Origin: Lachnospiraceae bacterium UBA3711
GTDB lineage: Bacteria; Bacillota; Clostridia; Lachnospirales; Lachnospiraceae
Length of the DNA: 6,826 bases
NCBI GenBank assembly: GCA_002371345.1
Contig: DFHY01000104.1
Span: forward strand, 1-6,826
Reading direction: 5' to 3'
Position numbers and translations under genes: made by a program. Below, in pieces: positions 1 through 5,735 of the stretch (the stretch's first letter is position 1; each line of letters opens with the position of its first letter). The notes below the pieces were generated by a model. It made no database searches. It saw only the letters and a program-made list of their open reading frames with translations, and was not told the origin of the DNA.

Positions 1-2
1 TT

Positions 3-395
3 GATGAGGCAGTGCAGGGAGCGGTGCTGGATTCGCTGGATCCGGACTATGTTCAGGGGCTCACTCTGCTCGGAGGAGATCCTTTTGAGGAAGAGAATCA
101 GGAGGCGCTGACTATACTTCTCGAGGCTGTCAGGGAACGGTATGGAGATAAGAAGGACATCTGGGTTTATACCGGCTATGTTTATGAGAGTGATCTTACA
201 GAAGGCGGGAAGAAGCATACAGGTTTTACCGGCCGGATGCTGCGCTGCATAGATATTCTGGTGGACGGGCCGTTTGTGCTGGAGCAGAAGAACATCTGTC
301 TGCAGTTCAGGGGCTCGGAGAACCAGAGAATCCTGGATGTGAAGAAGACGATAGAGGCCGGGCACGGAGTCCTGTCGGAAGGATACGGGCAATAA
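3..395 (+). CDS. nrdG: Anaerobic ribonucleoside-triphosphate reductase activating protein, C-terminal part (5' end outside window)
   Basis: NrdG is a radical-SAM activase that installs the glycyl radical on the class III (oxygen-sensitive) ribonucleotide reductase NrdD, allowing dNTP synthesis without oxygen in the cytoplasm. The window holds about the last 130 residues, reading in frame from base 3. Visible family hallmarks are the GLTLLGGDPF segment (the GGE/DP SAM-binding element of radical-SAM activases), an IWVYTGY strand, the DILVDGPF block and the C-terminal FRGSENQRILDV signature typical of NrdG. The cluster-binding CxxxCxxC motif would lie upstream of base 1 and cannot be checked. 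The usual length is about 155-180 residues, so only the N-terminal portion is missing. nrdD is expected upstream. The stop is followed after 32 bases by a small ORF, with no terminator between them. The identification is firm; only the missing N-terminus limits it. Confidence 0.93.
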   Translation, partial: DEAVQGAVLDSLDPDYVQGLTLLGGDPFEEENQEALTILLEAVRERYGDKKDIWVYTGYVYESDLTEGGKKHTGFTGRMLRCIDILVDGPFVLEQKNICLQFRGSENQRILDVKKTIEAGHGVLSEGYGQ

Positions 396-427
396 AAGCC
401 TGAACAATATACGGGAGGGAAGTATCA

Positions 428-577
428 ATGGCAGACAGACCACACAGCAGGCAGGTGAAAATCGTTGAGGGAACCGCGGAGGTCAGAAAGGGTGAGCGGA
501 TCGAGAGTGATATTCGGGCGTCCGAGAGGGAACGCACCGACCGGTCGGGCGGCGGTGAGAAGGAAGACAAAGAATAG
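428..577 (+). CDS. Small charged hypothetical protein (49 aa)
   Basis: This short ORF encodes 49 residues starting MADRPHSRQVKIVEG and ending GGGEKEDKE. I do not assign a function. Support for translation is a strong GGGAGG ribosome binding site at 413-418, about nine bases before the ATG, and a tight 32-base gap after nrdG suggesting co-transcription. The protein is rich in Arg, Lys, Glu and Asp, has no signal peptide, membrane segment or cysteine, and is probably largely disordered, perhaps nucleic-acid binding. From memory, the N-terminal pattern RPxSR-(3)-(V/I)-x-x-G resembles small clostridial proteins that continue into a Gly-rich segment; if so, this copy is short or degenerate. That resemblance is unverified. 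A chance ORF is possible but less likely given the ribosome binding site. Confidence 0.6.
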   Translation: MADRPHSRQVKIVEGTAEVRKGERIESDIRASERERTDRSGGGEKEDKE

Positions 578-584
578 CACCGGG

Positions 585-725
585 GTGCAGGCAGACTAAG
601 GGCTGAGTTAAAGCCTTCATCAGATCGCGGCCGCGCTCGAAGAAGTGGGCTTTCAGGCTCAGGGCGCGGCAGTTCTGTATGCGGCAGGCCTGAATGACGT
701 TGAGCGCTTTCGGCACTGCCTGCAC
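585..725 (+). other. Candidate structured RNA leader (three-way junction) before the clostripain gene
   Basis: The 188-base gap 578-765 has no convincing ORF, no clear sigma-A promoter and no terminator T-tract. It can fold into a closed structure. P1 is a perfect 10-bp stem, GTGCAGGCAG (585-594) with CTGCCTGCAC (716-725). P2 pairs CTGAG (603-607) with CTCAG (658-662) and AAAGCC (610-615) with GGCTTT (648-653), capped by a loop containing GCGGCCGC. P3 pairs GGCGC (663-667) with GCGCT (704-708). P2 and P3 are immediately adjacent, giving a three-way junction. The structure ends 40 bases before the protease ATG. It matches no riboswitch consensus I know. It could be a cis-regulatory leader, a small RNA, or chance pairing in GC-rich DNA. 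Confidence 0.35.
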
Positions 726-765
726 TGCGGGCAATAAGGCGCCGACGGAGCGGAATGGAGATAAT

Positions 766-3144
766 ATGAAAAGGCTGAAATTGATAGGAAAGATGGCCGC
801 GATTGCTGCCGCGGCAGCTTCGCTTATCTGCGGCAGCGCATTTGCGAAGGGCACAGACACGAACTCAACGCAGGTCAACGGCGAGGTCGCTGCCGGAGCG
901 AGACAGAAGTATACCAGACTGCGCGGCAAGGGCAAGGACAAGACGACACTCATGGTCTATATGATCGGATCTGACCTTGAGAGCAGCAGCGGTATGGCGA
1001 CCGCGGATCTCAATGAGATGGTTTACAGCGGGCTGGACAACTCCAATGTAAATGTTATCGTTGAGACCGGAGGCTGCAGGCGCTGGCGCAATTCGGTGAT
1101 AAGCGCGAAGAAGCTGCAGCGCTGGCAGGTGACCGGCAGGGGGATAGGCCTGCTGGATGAGGACAAGGCGGCTCCGATGACAGATGAGGACGAGCTGGCA
1201 GAGTTTATCCGGTTCTGCGCGAAGAAGGCTCCGGCCGACCGGTATATACTGATTCTGTGGGATCACGGCGGCGGCTCGGTCAGCGGGTACGGCTATGATG
1301 AGACCTATCCGAATGATTCCATGAATATAGGAGAGATATCGCAGGCGCTTAAGGCGGGCGGAGTCAAGTTCGATTTCATCGGCTTTGACGCGTGTCTCAT
1401 GGCGACTCTTGAGACTGCGATCGCCGTGGAGCCGTACGCGGATTATATGATCGCCAGCGAGGAGGCCGAGCCCGGTACGGGCTGGTATTATACCAACTGG
1501 CTCAGGCTTCTGAGTGACAATTCTTCGGCCAATACGCTGAATCTGGGGCGCCAGATCTGTGATGATTTCACATTGAAGAATGTGATGTATGCGTCTTCTA
1601 CCGGAACCACGCTGTCTGTCACGGATCTGTCTGAGCTTGACGGCATAGTGTCAAAGCGTCTTGCGGCATTTGGCACAGGGCTTACACAGCAGCTGAAGGA
1701 CAAGGATTACGCGAGTGTCGCGAATGCCCGCATATCGAGCAGGGAGTTTTCCGCCTCCAGCCGTCTGGACCAGATTGACATAGTCGACTTCTGCAACCGC
1801 CTGGGCTCTTCGGAGAGCAAGAAGCTTGCGGAGGCGGTACGCTCTGCGGTCAAGTACAACCGCGTGAACAACATATCGAATGCTTACGGGCTGAGCGTGT
1901 ATTTCCCGAATTCCAGCCTCAGAAATGTCAATTCCATGATCAGCCTGTGTAAGGATATCGGAGTTGACTCCGGATGGATGGACGGAATACGCACCTATGC
2001 GACGATTGAGCAGTCAGGGCAGATAGCGGCAAATTCTTCGCACAGCTGGGGCAGCTCATCCGGCAGCCTTATCGACATCCTGCTTGGGTCTGGGAGCAGC
2101 GGAAACGGAAGCTATGATTCTTCCGGCTCGACAAGTCTTCTCGACGCGCTGTTCGGGACATCGTCCCAGTCCTACACAGACAGCTATGACACTTATGATT
2201 CCTACGATTCGATGAGCGAGTCGGACATCTATGATCTGCTGTCGCAGGCAGGATACGGATCGTCCGGCAGCGGTTCATACAGCTCAGACTCCGGCAGCTG
2301 GGGCTCGTCATACGGCGGCTCCTACGGGTCGTCTTATGATCAGGGATACAGCCTTCTTGACCTCCTGACAGGCGGATACAGCTCCTCTGACGGCATGTAT
2401 TACGGAGCAAATGACTATTCTGATGTGTGGTCTTCCGAGGAGGAAGCTTCGTCAGGCACGGACAGCCTTCTTGGGCTCGCGGCGCAGCTTCTGTTCGGAC
2501 GGGCGCCTGTCTCTTCATCCACTCTGGAACTAACCAGGAAGGACGGGCAGAATGTGCTTGAGATTGATGAGGATAAGTGGGAGCAGATCACAGACGCTCA
2601 GCTGGAAGTATTCATGGATGACGGGGGAGGATATCTTGATCTTGGACTTGACAATGTCCTGAAGTACAACGACGACGGCGATCTGATTGATGACTGGAAC
2701 GGTACCTGGCTGACCCTGAACGGGCACGTCGTTGCGGTGTATCCGATATCTGACGAGGACGATGATGACGACGGACTCTATGTGACGACCAAGTTTATCC
2801 CGGCGCTGCTCAACGGCAGCAGGATCAATCTGATTGTTGAGTTCAATGAGGAGACCGGAGAGGACACAGTGCTCGGAGCTGAGAAGGTTCTTCCTACCGG
2901 CGTTAAGGAGAAGGGATATACTGCTCTTGAGGGCGGAGACCAGATTCAGCCGATCTGTGACTATATTACGTACAACGGTTCATTTGTGGGAAGCTACAAG
3001 CTCGGAGATCCGGTTACTGTTCCCGAGGACGGGATTCTGACAGTGGCGAATATGAAGGTGACAGGCGGGGAGAGGATGCTCTATACTGTGCGCCTGACGG
3101 ATATCTATCAGGCCCACTACTGGGTTCCGGTGATCGCGGCGTGA
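766..3144 (+). CDS. Secreted clostripain-family (peptidase C11) cysteine protease with low-complexity insert
   Basis: A 792-residue exported protease. The family cleaves after Arg or Lys and is commonly self-processed and calcium-dependent; the natural substrate here is unknown. The ATG at 766 is chosen because GGAG at 757-760 precedes it and it begins a clean signal peptide (MKRLKLIGK, an Ala-rich core, likely cleavage after AFA at residue 27). An upstream in-frame ATG at 694 would bury that signal. The catalytic domain spans about residues 58-418, with the TLMVYMIGSDLES start, catalytic His167 in WDHGGG and nucleophile Cys210 in FDACLMA, so the dyad is intact. Residues about 424-585 are Ser/Gly/Tyr/Asp-rich with repeated short hydrophobic motifs. 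A C-terminal beta-rich, acidic domain (about 590-792, including an EDDDDD run) follows. There is no LPxTG or C-terminal membrane anchor, so the protein is likely released. It probably forms an operon with the cyclase 19 bases downstream. Confidence 0.93.
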   Translation: MKRLKLIGKMAAIAAAAASLICGSAFAKGTDTNSTQVNGEVAAGARQKYTRLRGKGKDKTTLMVYMIGSDLESSSGMATADLNEMVYSGLDNSNVNVIVETGGCRRWRNSVISAKKLQRWQVTGRGIGLLDEDKAAPMTDEDELAEFIRFCAKKAPADRYILILWDHGGGSVSGYGYDETYPNDSMNIGEISQALKAGGVKFDFIGFDACLMATLETAIAVEPYADYMIASEEAEPGTGWYYTNWLRLLSDNSSANTLNLGRQICDDFTLKNVMYASSTGTTLSVTDLSELDGIVSKRLAAFGTGLTQQLKDKDYASVANARISSREFSASSRLDQIDIVDFCNRLGSSESKKLAEAVRSAVKYNRVNNISNAYGLSVYFPNSSLRNVNSMISLCKDIGVDSGWMDGIRTYATIEQSGQIAANSSHSWGSSSGSLIDILLGSGSSGNGSYDSSGSTSLLDALFGTSSQSYTDSYDTYDSYDSMSESDIYDLLSQAGYGSSGSGSYSSDSGSWGSSYGGSYGSSYDQGYSLLDLLTGGYSSSDGMYYGANDYSDVWSSEEEASSGTDSLLGLAAQLLFGRAPVSSSTLELTRKDGQNVLEIDEDKWEQITDAQLEVFMDDGGGYLDLGLDNVLKYNDDGDLIDDWNGTWLTLNGHVVAVYPISDEDDDDDGLYVTTKFIPALLNGSRINLIVEFNEETGEDTVLGAEKVLPTGVKEKGYTALEGGDQIQPICDYITYNGSFVGSYKLGDPVTVPEDGILTVANMKVTGGERMLYTVRLTDIYQAHYWVPVIAA
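2065..2499 (+). repeat. Array of short SLLDxLxG-like motifs in the protease insert
   Basis: Inside the Ser/Gly/Tyr/Asp-rich insert of the clostripain protein a short hydrophobic motif recurs: SLIDILLG (2065-2088, residue 434), SLLDALFG (2134-2157, residue 457), SDIYDLLSQAG (2221-2253, residue 486), SLLDLLTGG (2350-2376, residue 529) and SLLGLAAQLLFG (2464-2499, residue 567). Spacing is 23-43 residues, filled with flexible Ser/Gly/Tyr/Asp-rich sequence. The repeats are conserved as protein rather than as exact DNA, since codons differ between copies. The pattern resembles sticker-and-spacer sequences used for weak multivalent binding, but no function is known to me. Confidence 0.7.
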
Positions 3145-3163
3145 AATGAGGTCGTAGAAGTTC

Positions 3164-4255
3164 ATGTGGGAATGGGCAAAACAATTCGCGGCATTCATCA
3201 ACAAGGATGTCGCGAATCCGAATGAATCCAAAAAAAACGCGGTTATGACCCGCTGCATCTGTTCGGTGATGATGCTCTATATCATCGGACAGTTCATTTT
3301 CATGCTGTATTACGGATACTATTCATATGCCGCGTTTCCTGTTGGCATACTCATAATATACGCTGCCGCGCTCTGCCTGACATACTCCAGCAGGACCTTG
3401 ATAGCCCGCTATCTTGTGATACTGATGGTTCTTGGATGGTGCTTCGTCAGTACGGATCTTTACGGCTGGAATATGGGGGCGCAGTACGCATACTGTACGG
3501 TGCTGGTGTATATCTTCAACGGGACTCATATCAGCGTCCGCAGGAAGCTTGGAGACGCGCTGATCCTTATGGCTGTAGGTTTTCTGACATTTATGATGGC
3601 GATGACAGGCACAAGCGTTTTCCTCATGTCAAGGATGCAGACAGTCATTCAGGAATTTATGAATATGGTGTCGACAATGGGGAGCCTGGCGCTGATCACC
3701 GTCATTTTCTCTCAGGATACTCTTGACACCGAGAGAAAGCTGATGGACTACAACCGCGAGATGACATATCAGGCGGAGACTGACGCCCTGACCGGCCTGA
3801 TGAACCGCAGGGCCGGAGAGAAGTACTTTGAGGAGATCCGCCGGCGTTCAATGCGCGAGCGCTTTTTTATCAATGTCGTTATGGGGGACATTGATTTCTT
3901 CAAGAGAGTAAATGACACATACGGCCATGACGCGGGAGACGAGGTCCTGAGAGCTCTTTCATCGCGCTTTAAAAGGTTCATAGACGGAAAGGGCGCGGCT
4001 GTCAGATGGGGCGGCGAGGAGTTTCTGTTTATTATGGTCGGGATGAACGGGGACGAGGCCTGCATAGATGTAATAGATCTGTGCCATGAGATTGAGAAGA
4101 TGACGATTCCGGCGGGCGAGAGGGAGCTTCATGTCACGATGACTTTCGGAGTCGAGGAGGTCGGGATGGACCAGTCCATGGAGGATGTGCTGGAATCCGC
4201 TGACCGCAAGCTGTATATGGGAAAGGCAAGGGGAAGGAATCAGGTTGTGATGTGA
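3164..4255 (+). CDS. Membrane-bound GGDEF-domain diguanylate cyclase
   Basis: A 363-residue inner-membrane enzyme predicted to condense two GTP into the second messenger c-di-GMP. The N-terminal half has five or six hydrophobic segments (about residues 31-51, 56-73, 79-97, 107-119, 131-155, 168-183), forming an unassigned MASE-like sensor. A short linker leads to the GGDEF domain (about 205-363), starting DALTGLMNRR. Catalytic features are present: metal-binding Asp242 in GDIDFFK, Asn250 and Asp259 of NDTYGHDAGD, and the active-site loop GGEEF at 283-287, an accepted active variant. The RxxD inhibitory site normally just before the loop is absent (DGKG at that position), suggesting no product inhibition through that site. 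The start at 3164 has GAGG at 3148-3151, a little distant, or AGAAG at 3157. The 19-base gap after the protease gene implies co-transcription. The gene ends before the tRNA promoter. Confidence 0.93.
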   Translation: MWEWAKQFAAFINKDVANPNESKKNAVMTRCICSVMMLYIIGQFIFMLYYGYYSYAAFPVGILIIYAAALCLTYSSRTLIARYLVILMVLGWCFVSTDLYGWNMGAQYAYCTVLVYIFNGTHISVRRKLGDALILMAVGFLTFMMAMTGTSVFLMSRMQTVIQEFMNMVSTMGSLALITVIFSQDTLDTERKLMDYNREMTYQAETDALTGLMNRRAGEKYFEEIRRRSMRERFFINVVMGDIDFFKRVNDTYGHDAGDEVLRALSSRFKRFIDGKGAAVRWGGEEFLFIMVGMNGDEACIDVIDLCHEIEKMTIPAGERELHVTMTFGVEEVGMDQSMEDVLESADRKLYMGKARGRNQVVM

Positions 4256-4270
4256 TGATGTAAAAAGTAC

Positions 4271-4299
4271 TTGCTTTTTTCTTCGGGGTGTGGCATAGT
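4271..4299 (+). promoter_or_regulatory. Promoter of the tRNA-Val gene
   Basis: A -35 element TTGCTT (4271-4276) and a -10 element CATAGT (4294-4299) are separated by 17 bases. TG at 4291-4292 supplies an extended -10, and an A-rich stretch just upstream (4262-4266) could act as an UP element. The expected start, near 4306, is about 20 bases before the mature tRNA 5' end. The weak AAAAAG/CTTTTT inverted repeat at 4262-4279 is too AT-rich to count as a good terminator for the cyclase gene. Confidence 0.65.
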
Positions 4300-4326
4300 A
4301 ATCGAGTACGAAATATTTGCGTACGC

Positions 4327-4399
4327 GGAGACGTAGCTCAGCTGGGAGAGCAACTGCTTGACGTGTAGTAGGTCACAGGTTCAAGTCCTGCCGTCTCCA
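4327..4399 (+). tRNA. tRNA-Val (anticodon GAC)
   Basis: A 73-base cloverleaf. The acceptor stem is GGAGACG (4327-4333) with CGTCTCC (4392-4398), perfect 7 bp, and the discriminator is A4399. The D arm is GCTC/GAGC (4336-4351). The anticodon stem is ACTGC/GTAGT (4353-4369) with one G-T pair, and the loop TTGACGT gives anticodon GAC at 4360-4362, which reads valine codons GUC and GUU. The T arm is ACAGG/CCTGC (4375-4391) with loop TTCAAGT; its outermost pair is an A-C mismatch. No CCA is encoded after A4399, so it would be added after transcription. The 5' leader contains a small GTACG/CGTAC inverted repeat (4306-4324). No duplicated tRNA 3' end is seen downstream, so there is no sign of an integrated element here. 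Confidence 0.95.
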
Positions 4400-4411
4400 C
4401 TGTGAGGAGAA

Positions 4412-4447
4412 GGGGAACTTTTCATGATGGAGAGTTCTCCTTTTTTT
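4412..4447 (+). terminator. Intrinsic terminator of the tRNA-Val transcript
   Basis: An 8-bp stem GGGGAACT (4412-4419) pairs with AGTTCTCC (4433-4440), with one G-T pair and a 13-base loop. Seven T residues follow directly (4441-4447). It lies 12 bases after the tRNA 3' end, the normal position for ending a single-tRNA transcript, and before the next promoter at 4469. Confidence 0.88.
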
Positions 4448-4468
4448 CATCATTTTTGAGGATATTTG

Positions 4469-4497
4469 TTGACAAAAGTTCAGATATGACGGATAAT
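4469..4497 (+). promoter_or_regulatory. Near-consensus sigma-A promoter for the kinase leader
   Basis: A perfect -35 hexamer TTGACA (4469-4474) is followed after exactly 17 bases by GATAAT (4492-4497), one mismatch from the consensus -10. The expected start is about 4504, giving a leader of about 200 bases before the kinase ATG. The region upstream is T/A-rich. This is the strongest promoter-like sequence in the window. Confidence 0.8.
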
Positions 4498-4609
4498 ATG
4501 CACAAGCTGGTGTCCGATTGGTATATAGGGATAGAGAGGACGTCCGGCGTGAATGAATTTGCCAACTGTCTATCGTCTCTTCGAAGACGAATTTCTCCAC
4601 TTACCCAAA

Positions 4610-4637
4610 GAAAGGAACCGCGCAAGCGGTTCCTTTC
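4610..4637 (+). terminator. GCAA-capped hairpin, terminator-like or attenuator candidate
   Basis: A perfect 12-bp stem GAAAGGAACCGC (4610-4621) pairs with GCGGTTCCTTTC (4626-4637) around a GCAA tetraloop (GNRA type). It is very stable and has the A-tract/T-tract symmetry of a bidirectional terminator. The T run is only three bases and is followed by CGACGTT, so termination would be weak unless assisted. It sits about 105 bases after the inferred transcription start and 70 bases before the kinase ATG. It could end a small RNA of about 135 bases, attenuate the kinase, or stabilise the mRNA. Confidence 0.5.
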
Positions 4638-4690
4638 GACGTTAAGGGAACAGGTTTTCAAAACTCAATCATGTAATTATACCAGTAAAA

Positions 4691-4705
4691 GAAGGATGCC
4701 GGAAG
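4691..4705 (+). repeat. 15-bp direct repeat, copy 1 (kinase ribosome binding region)
   Basis: GAAGGATGCCGGAAG occurs here and again identically at 6511-6525. This copy carries the GAAGGA that serves as ribosome binding site for the kinase, 11 bases before the ATG at 4708. The copies differ on both flanks (A...C here, G...T at the second). Confidence 0.7.
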
Positions 4706-4707
4706 CT

Positions 4708-5640
4708 ATGAAAAAAACACTTGTAATCGGATCTGCCGTCTGCGATATCGTGATTAAGCTGGAGCATCTTCCGGTCAGAAGCGAGGACATCAACTTCTAC
4801 GGTCAGGATATGTCTCTTGGAGGCTGCGCCTTCAATGTCTGTGACTGCCTTCGCCATTTTCAGGTTCCGTTTATTCCGTTCCTTCCCGTGGGAAGCGGTA
4901 TCTACGGGCGCTTTGTGAGGGAACGGCTGGAAGAGAGAGGAATCGAGTCCTTCTGCCCGTCTTCAGATAATGAGAACGGATGCTGTTACTGTCTTGTCGA
5001 GCCTGACGGGGAGAGGACATTTCTGTGCTATCACGGGGCGGAATACCTGTTTGAGGACGAATGGTTCACTATGCTGGAGGAGAGCGGCGAGGCCGGCCTC
5101 GCTGACACTGTCTATGTATGCGGTCTTGAGATTGAGGACAGAACAGGGGACAGGATTCTCTCATTTCTTGAACGCCACAGGGAATACCGCGTATTCTTTG
5201 CTCCCAGCGCCAGAATCTGCAGCATACAGCATGACCGCATGAAGCGGATGCTCGCCCTTCATCCCATTCTTCACCTGAATGAGGATGAGGCCCTTCGCTA
5301 TACGGGATGCGGGAGCCTTGACGACGCGGGGCGGCAGCTGATCGGCCTGACGCAGAATACGGTTCTGGTGACCTGCGGTCCGAGAGGCTGCATGATATTT
5401 GAAGAACCGGGGAGGCCCGGCACACTGATAGGCTCTTTCTCACCGGATGGCCATGGAGACGCGATAGGGGCCGGGGACAGCCATATAGGAAGCGTGATCG
5501 CCCTGCTCCAGAAAGGTTTTGACATGGAGGACGCCGTCCGCAATGCCAACCGGGTCGCGGCTGCCGTTGTCGGAACACACGGAGCCTTGCTTTCTGACGA
5601 GCATTTTTCGATTATTATGGAAAACGCCGGGATAGAGTGA
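4708..5640 (+). CDS. PfkB/ribokinase-family carbohydrate or nucleoside kinase
   Basis: A 310-residue cytoplasmic kinase of the ribokinase superfamily, which transfers phosphate from ATP to a sugar or nucleoside hydroxyl. It starts MKKTLVIGSAVCDIVIKL, the usual first beta strand with the substrate-contacting Asp. The first family signature appears as GGCAFNV at residues 38-44, and the second as DAIGAGDSHIG around 251-261, with catalytic base Asp257 preceded by the GAG anion hole. Length is normal for the family. I chose ATG 4708, with GAAGGA at 4691-4696; ATG 4696 is in frame (adding MPEA) but its own Shine-Dalgarno would touch it. Substrate cannot be read from sequence. The phosphorylase and nucleoside-binding protein downstream suggest a nucleoside (inosine/guanosine-type) or ribose substrate; this is inference. 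Other members of the family phosphorylate fructose, ribose or pseudouridine. Its stop codon overlaps an extended -10 promoter for the next gene. Confidence 0.9.
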   Translation: MKKTLVIGSAVCDIVIKLEHLPVRSEDINFYGQDMSLGGCAFNVCDCLRHFQVPFIPFLPVGSGIYGRFVRERLEERGIESFCPSSDNENGCCYCLVEPDGERTFLCYHGAEYLFEDEWFTMLEESGEAGLADTVYVCGLEIEDRTGDRILSFLERHREYRVFFAPSARICSIQHDRMKRMLALHPILHLNEDEALRYTGCGSLDDAGRQLIGLTQNTVLVTCGPRGCMIFEEPGRPGTLIGSFSPDGHGDAIGAGDSHIGSVIALLQKGFDMEDAVRNANRVAAAVVGTHGALLSDEHFSIIMENAGIE

Positions 5641-5646
5641 TATAAT
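5618..5646 (+). promoter_or_regulatory. Extended -10 promoter for the purine nucleoside phosphorylase gene
   Basis: A perfect -10 hexamer TATAAT (5641-5646) is preceded by TGA (5638-5640), which is both the kinase stop codon and the TG of an extended -10. A 4/6 match to the -35, TGGAAA (5618-5623), lies exactly 17 bases upstream inside the kinase coding region. Transcription would start near 5653, leaving a leader of about 80 bases before the ATG at 5736. Confidence 0.65.
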
Positions 5647-5652
5647 AATTCC

Positions 5653-5702
5653 ATGTTCAAACATCGCCGCGCAAAAGTATCGATGTTATTTCTGGCCCGG
5701 CG
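5653..5702 (+). promoter_or_regulatory. Inverted repeats in the phosphorylase leader
   Basis: AACATCG (5660-5666) pairs perfectly with CGATGTT (5681-5687), 7 bp with a 14-base loop. The same AACAT arm could instead pair weakly with ATGTT at 5653-5657, and CGCCG (5665-5669) could pair with CGGCG (5698-5702), so these folds exclude one another. No T-tract follows. This may be an operator or an RNA switch, or chance. Confidence 0.35.
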
Positions 5703-5735
5703 TCATGACAGAGTACAGAAAGGAAGGATTATTAC

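Larger units (their letters stand above)
4504..4707 (+). other. Long untranslated leader of the kinase gene, possible small RNA
   Basis: The roughly 204 bases between the inferred start near 4504 and the kinase ATG hold no convincing separate gene. The kinase frame is open through this stretch back to 4402, but that extension starts in the tRNA terminator and has no protein-like character, so I exclude it. The leader contains a 6-bp hairpin TCGTCT/AGACGA with an UUCG-containing loop (4573-4590), the 12-bp GCAA-capped hairpin at 4610-4637, a GTTTT/AAAAC inverted repeat (4654-4664), and the ribosome binding region. A second weak promoter-like pair, TTTTCA (4655-4660) with TATACC (4678-4683) 17 bases apart, is possible. 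No riboswitch class is recognised. Confidence 0.45.

Noticed and set aside
694..765. 24-residue N-terminal extension of the clostripain gene
   Set aside because: It would bury a clean signal peptide, and no good ribosome binding site precedes 694.
2069..2518. Minus-strand ORF of 149 codons opposite the protease insert
   Set aside because: It is a by-product of the biased Ser/Gly/Tyr codons on the + strand; its Arg/Ser/Cys-rich product looks random and has no ribosome binding site.
4399..4470. tRNA attachment site of an integrated element
   Set aside because: No integrase gene, no duplicated tRNA 3' end in the window, and a normal terminator follows the tRNA.
4373..4600. Minus-strand ORF across the tRNA, ending RRQDLNL
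   Set aside because: Its C-terminus is the antisense translation of a tRNA, a well-known artefact; the rest overlaps the terminator and promoter.
4402..4707. In-frame upstream extension of the kinase ORF (would give 412 aa)
   Set aside because: It begins in the tRNA terminator, has no ribosome binding site and no protein-like sequence, and spans a promoter and hairpins. The kinase fold starts at 4708.
5069..5578. Minus-strand ORF of 169 codons inside the kinase gene
   Set aside because: It lies wholly within a confidently coding + strand gene; its composition is Arg/Pro/Ser-rich and it resembles no family.
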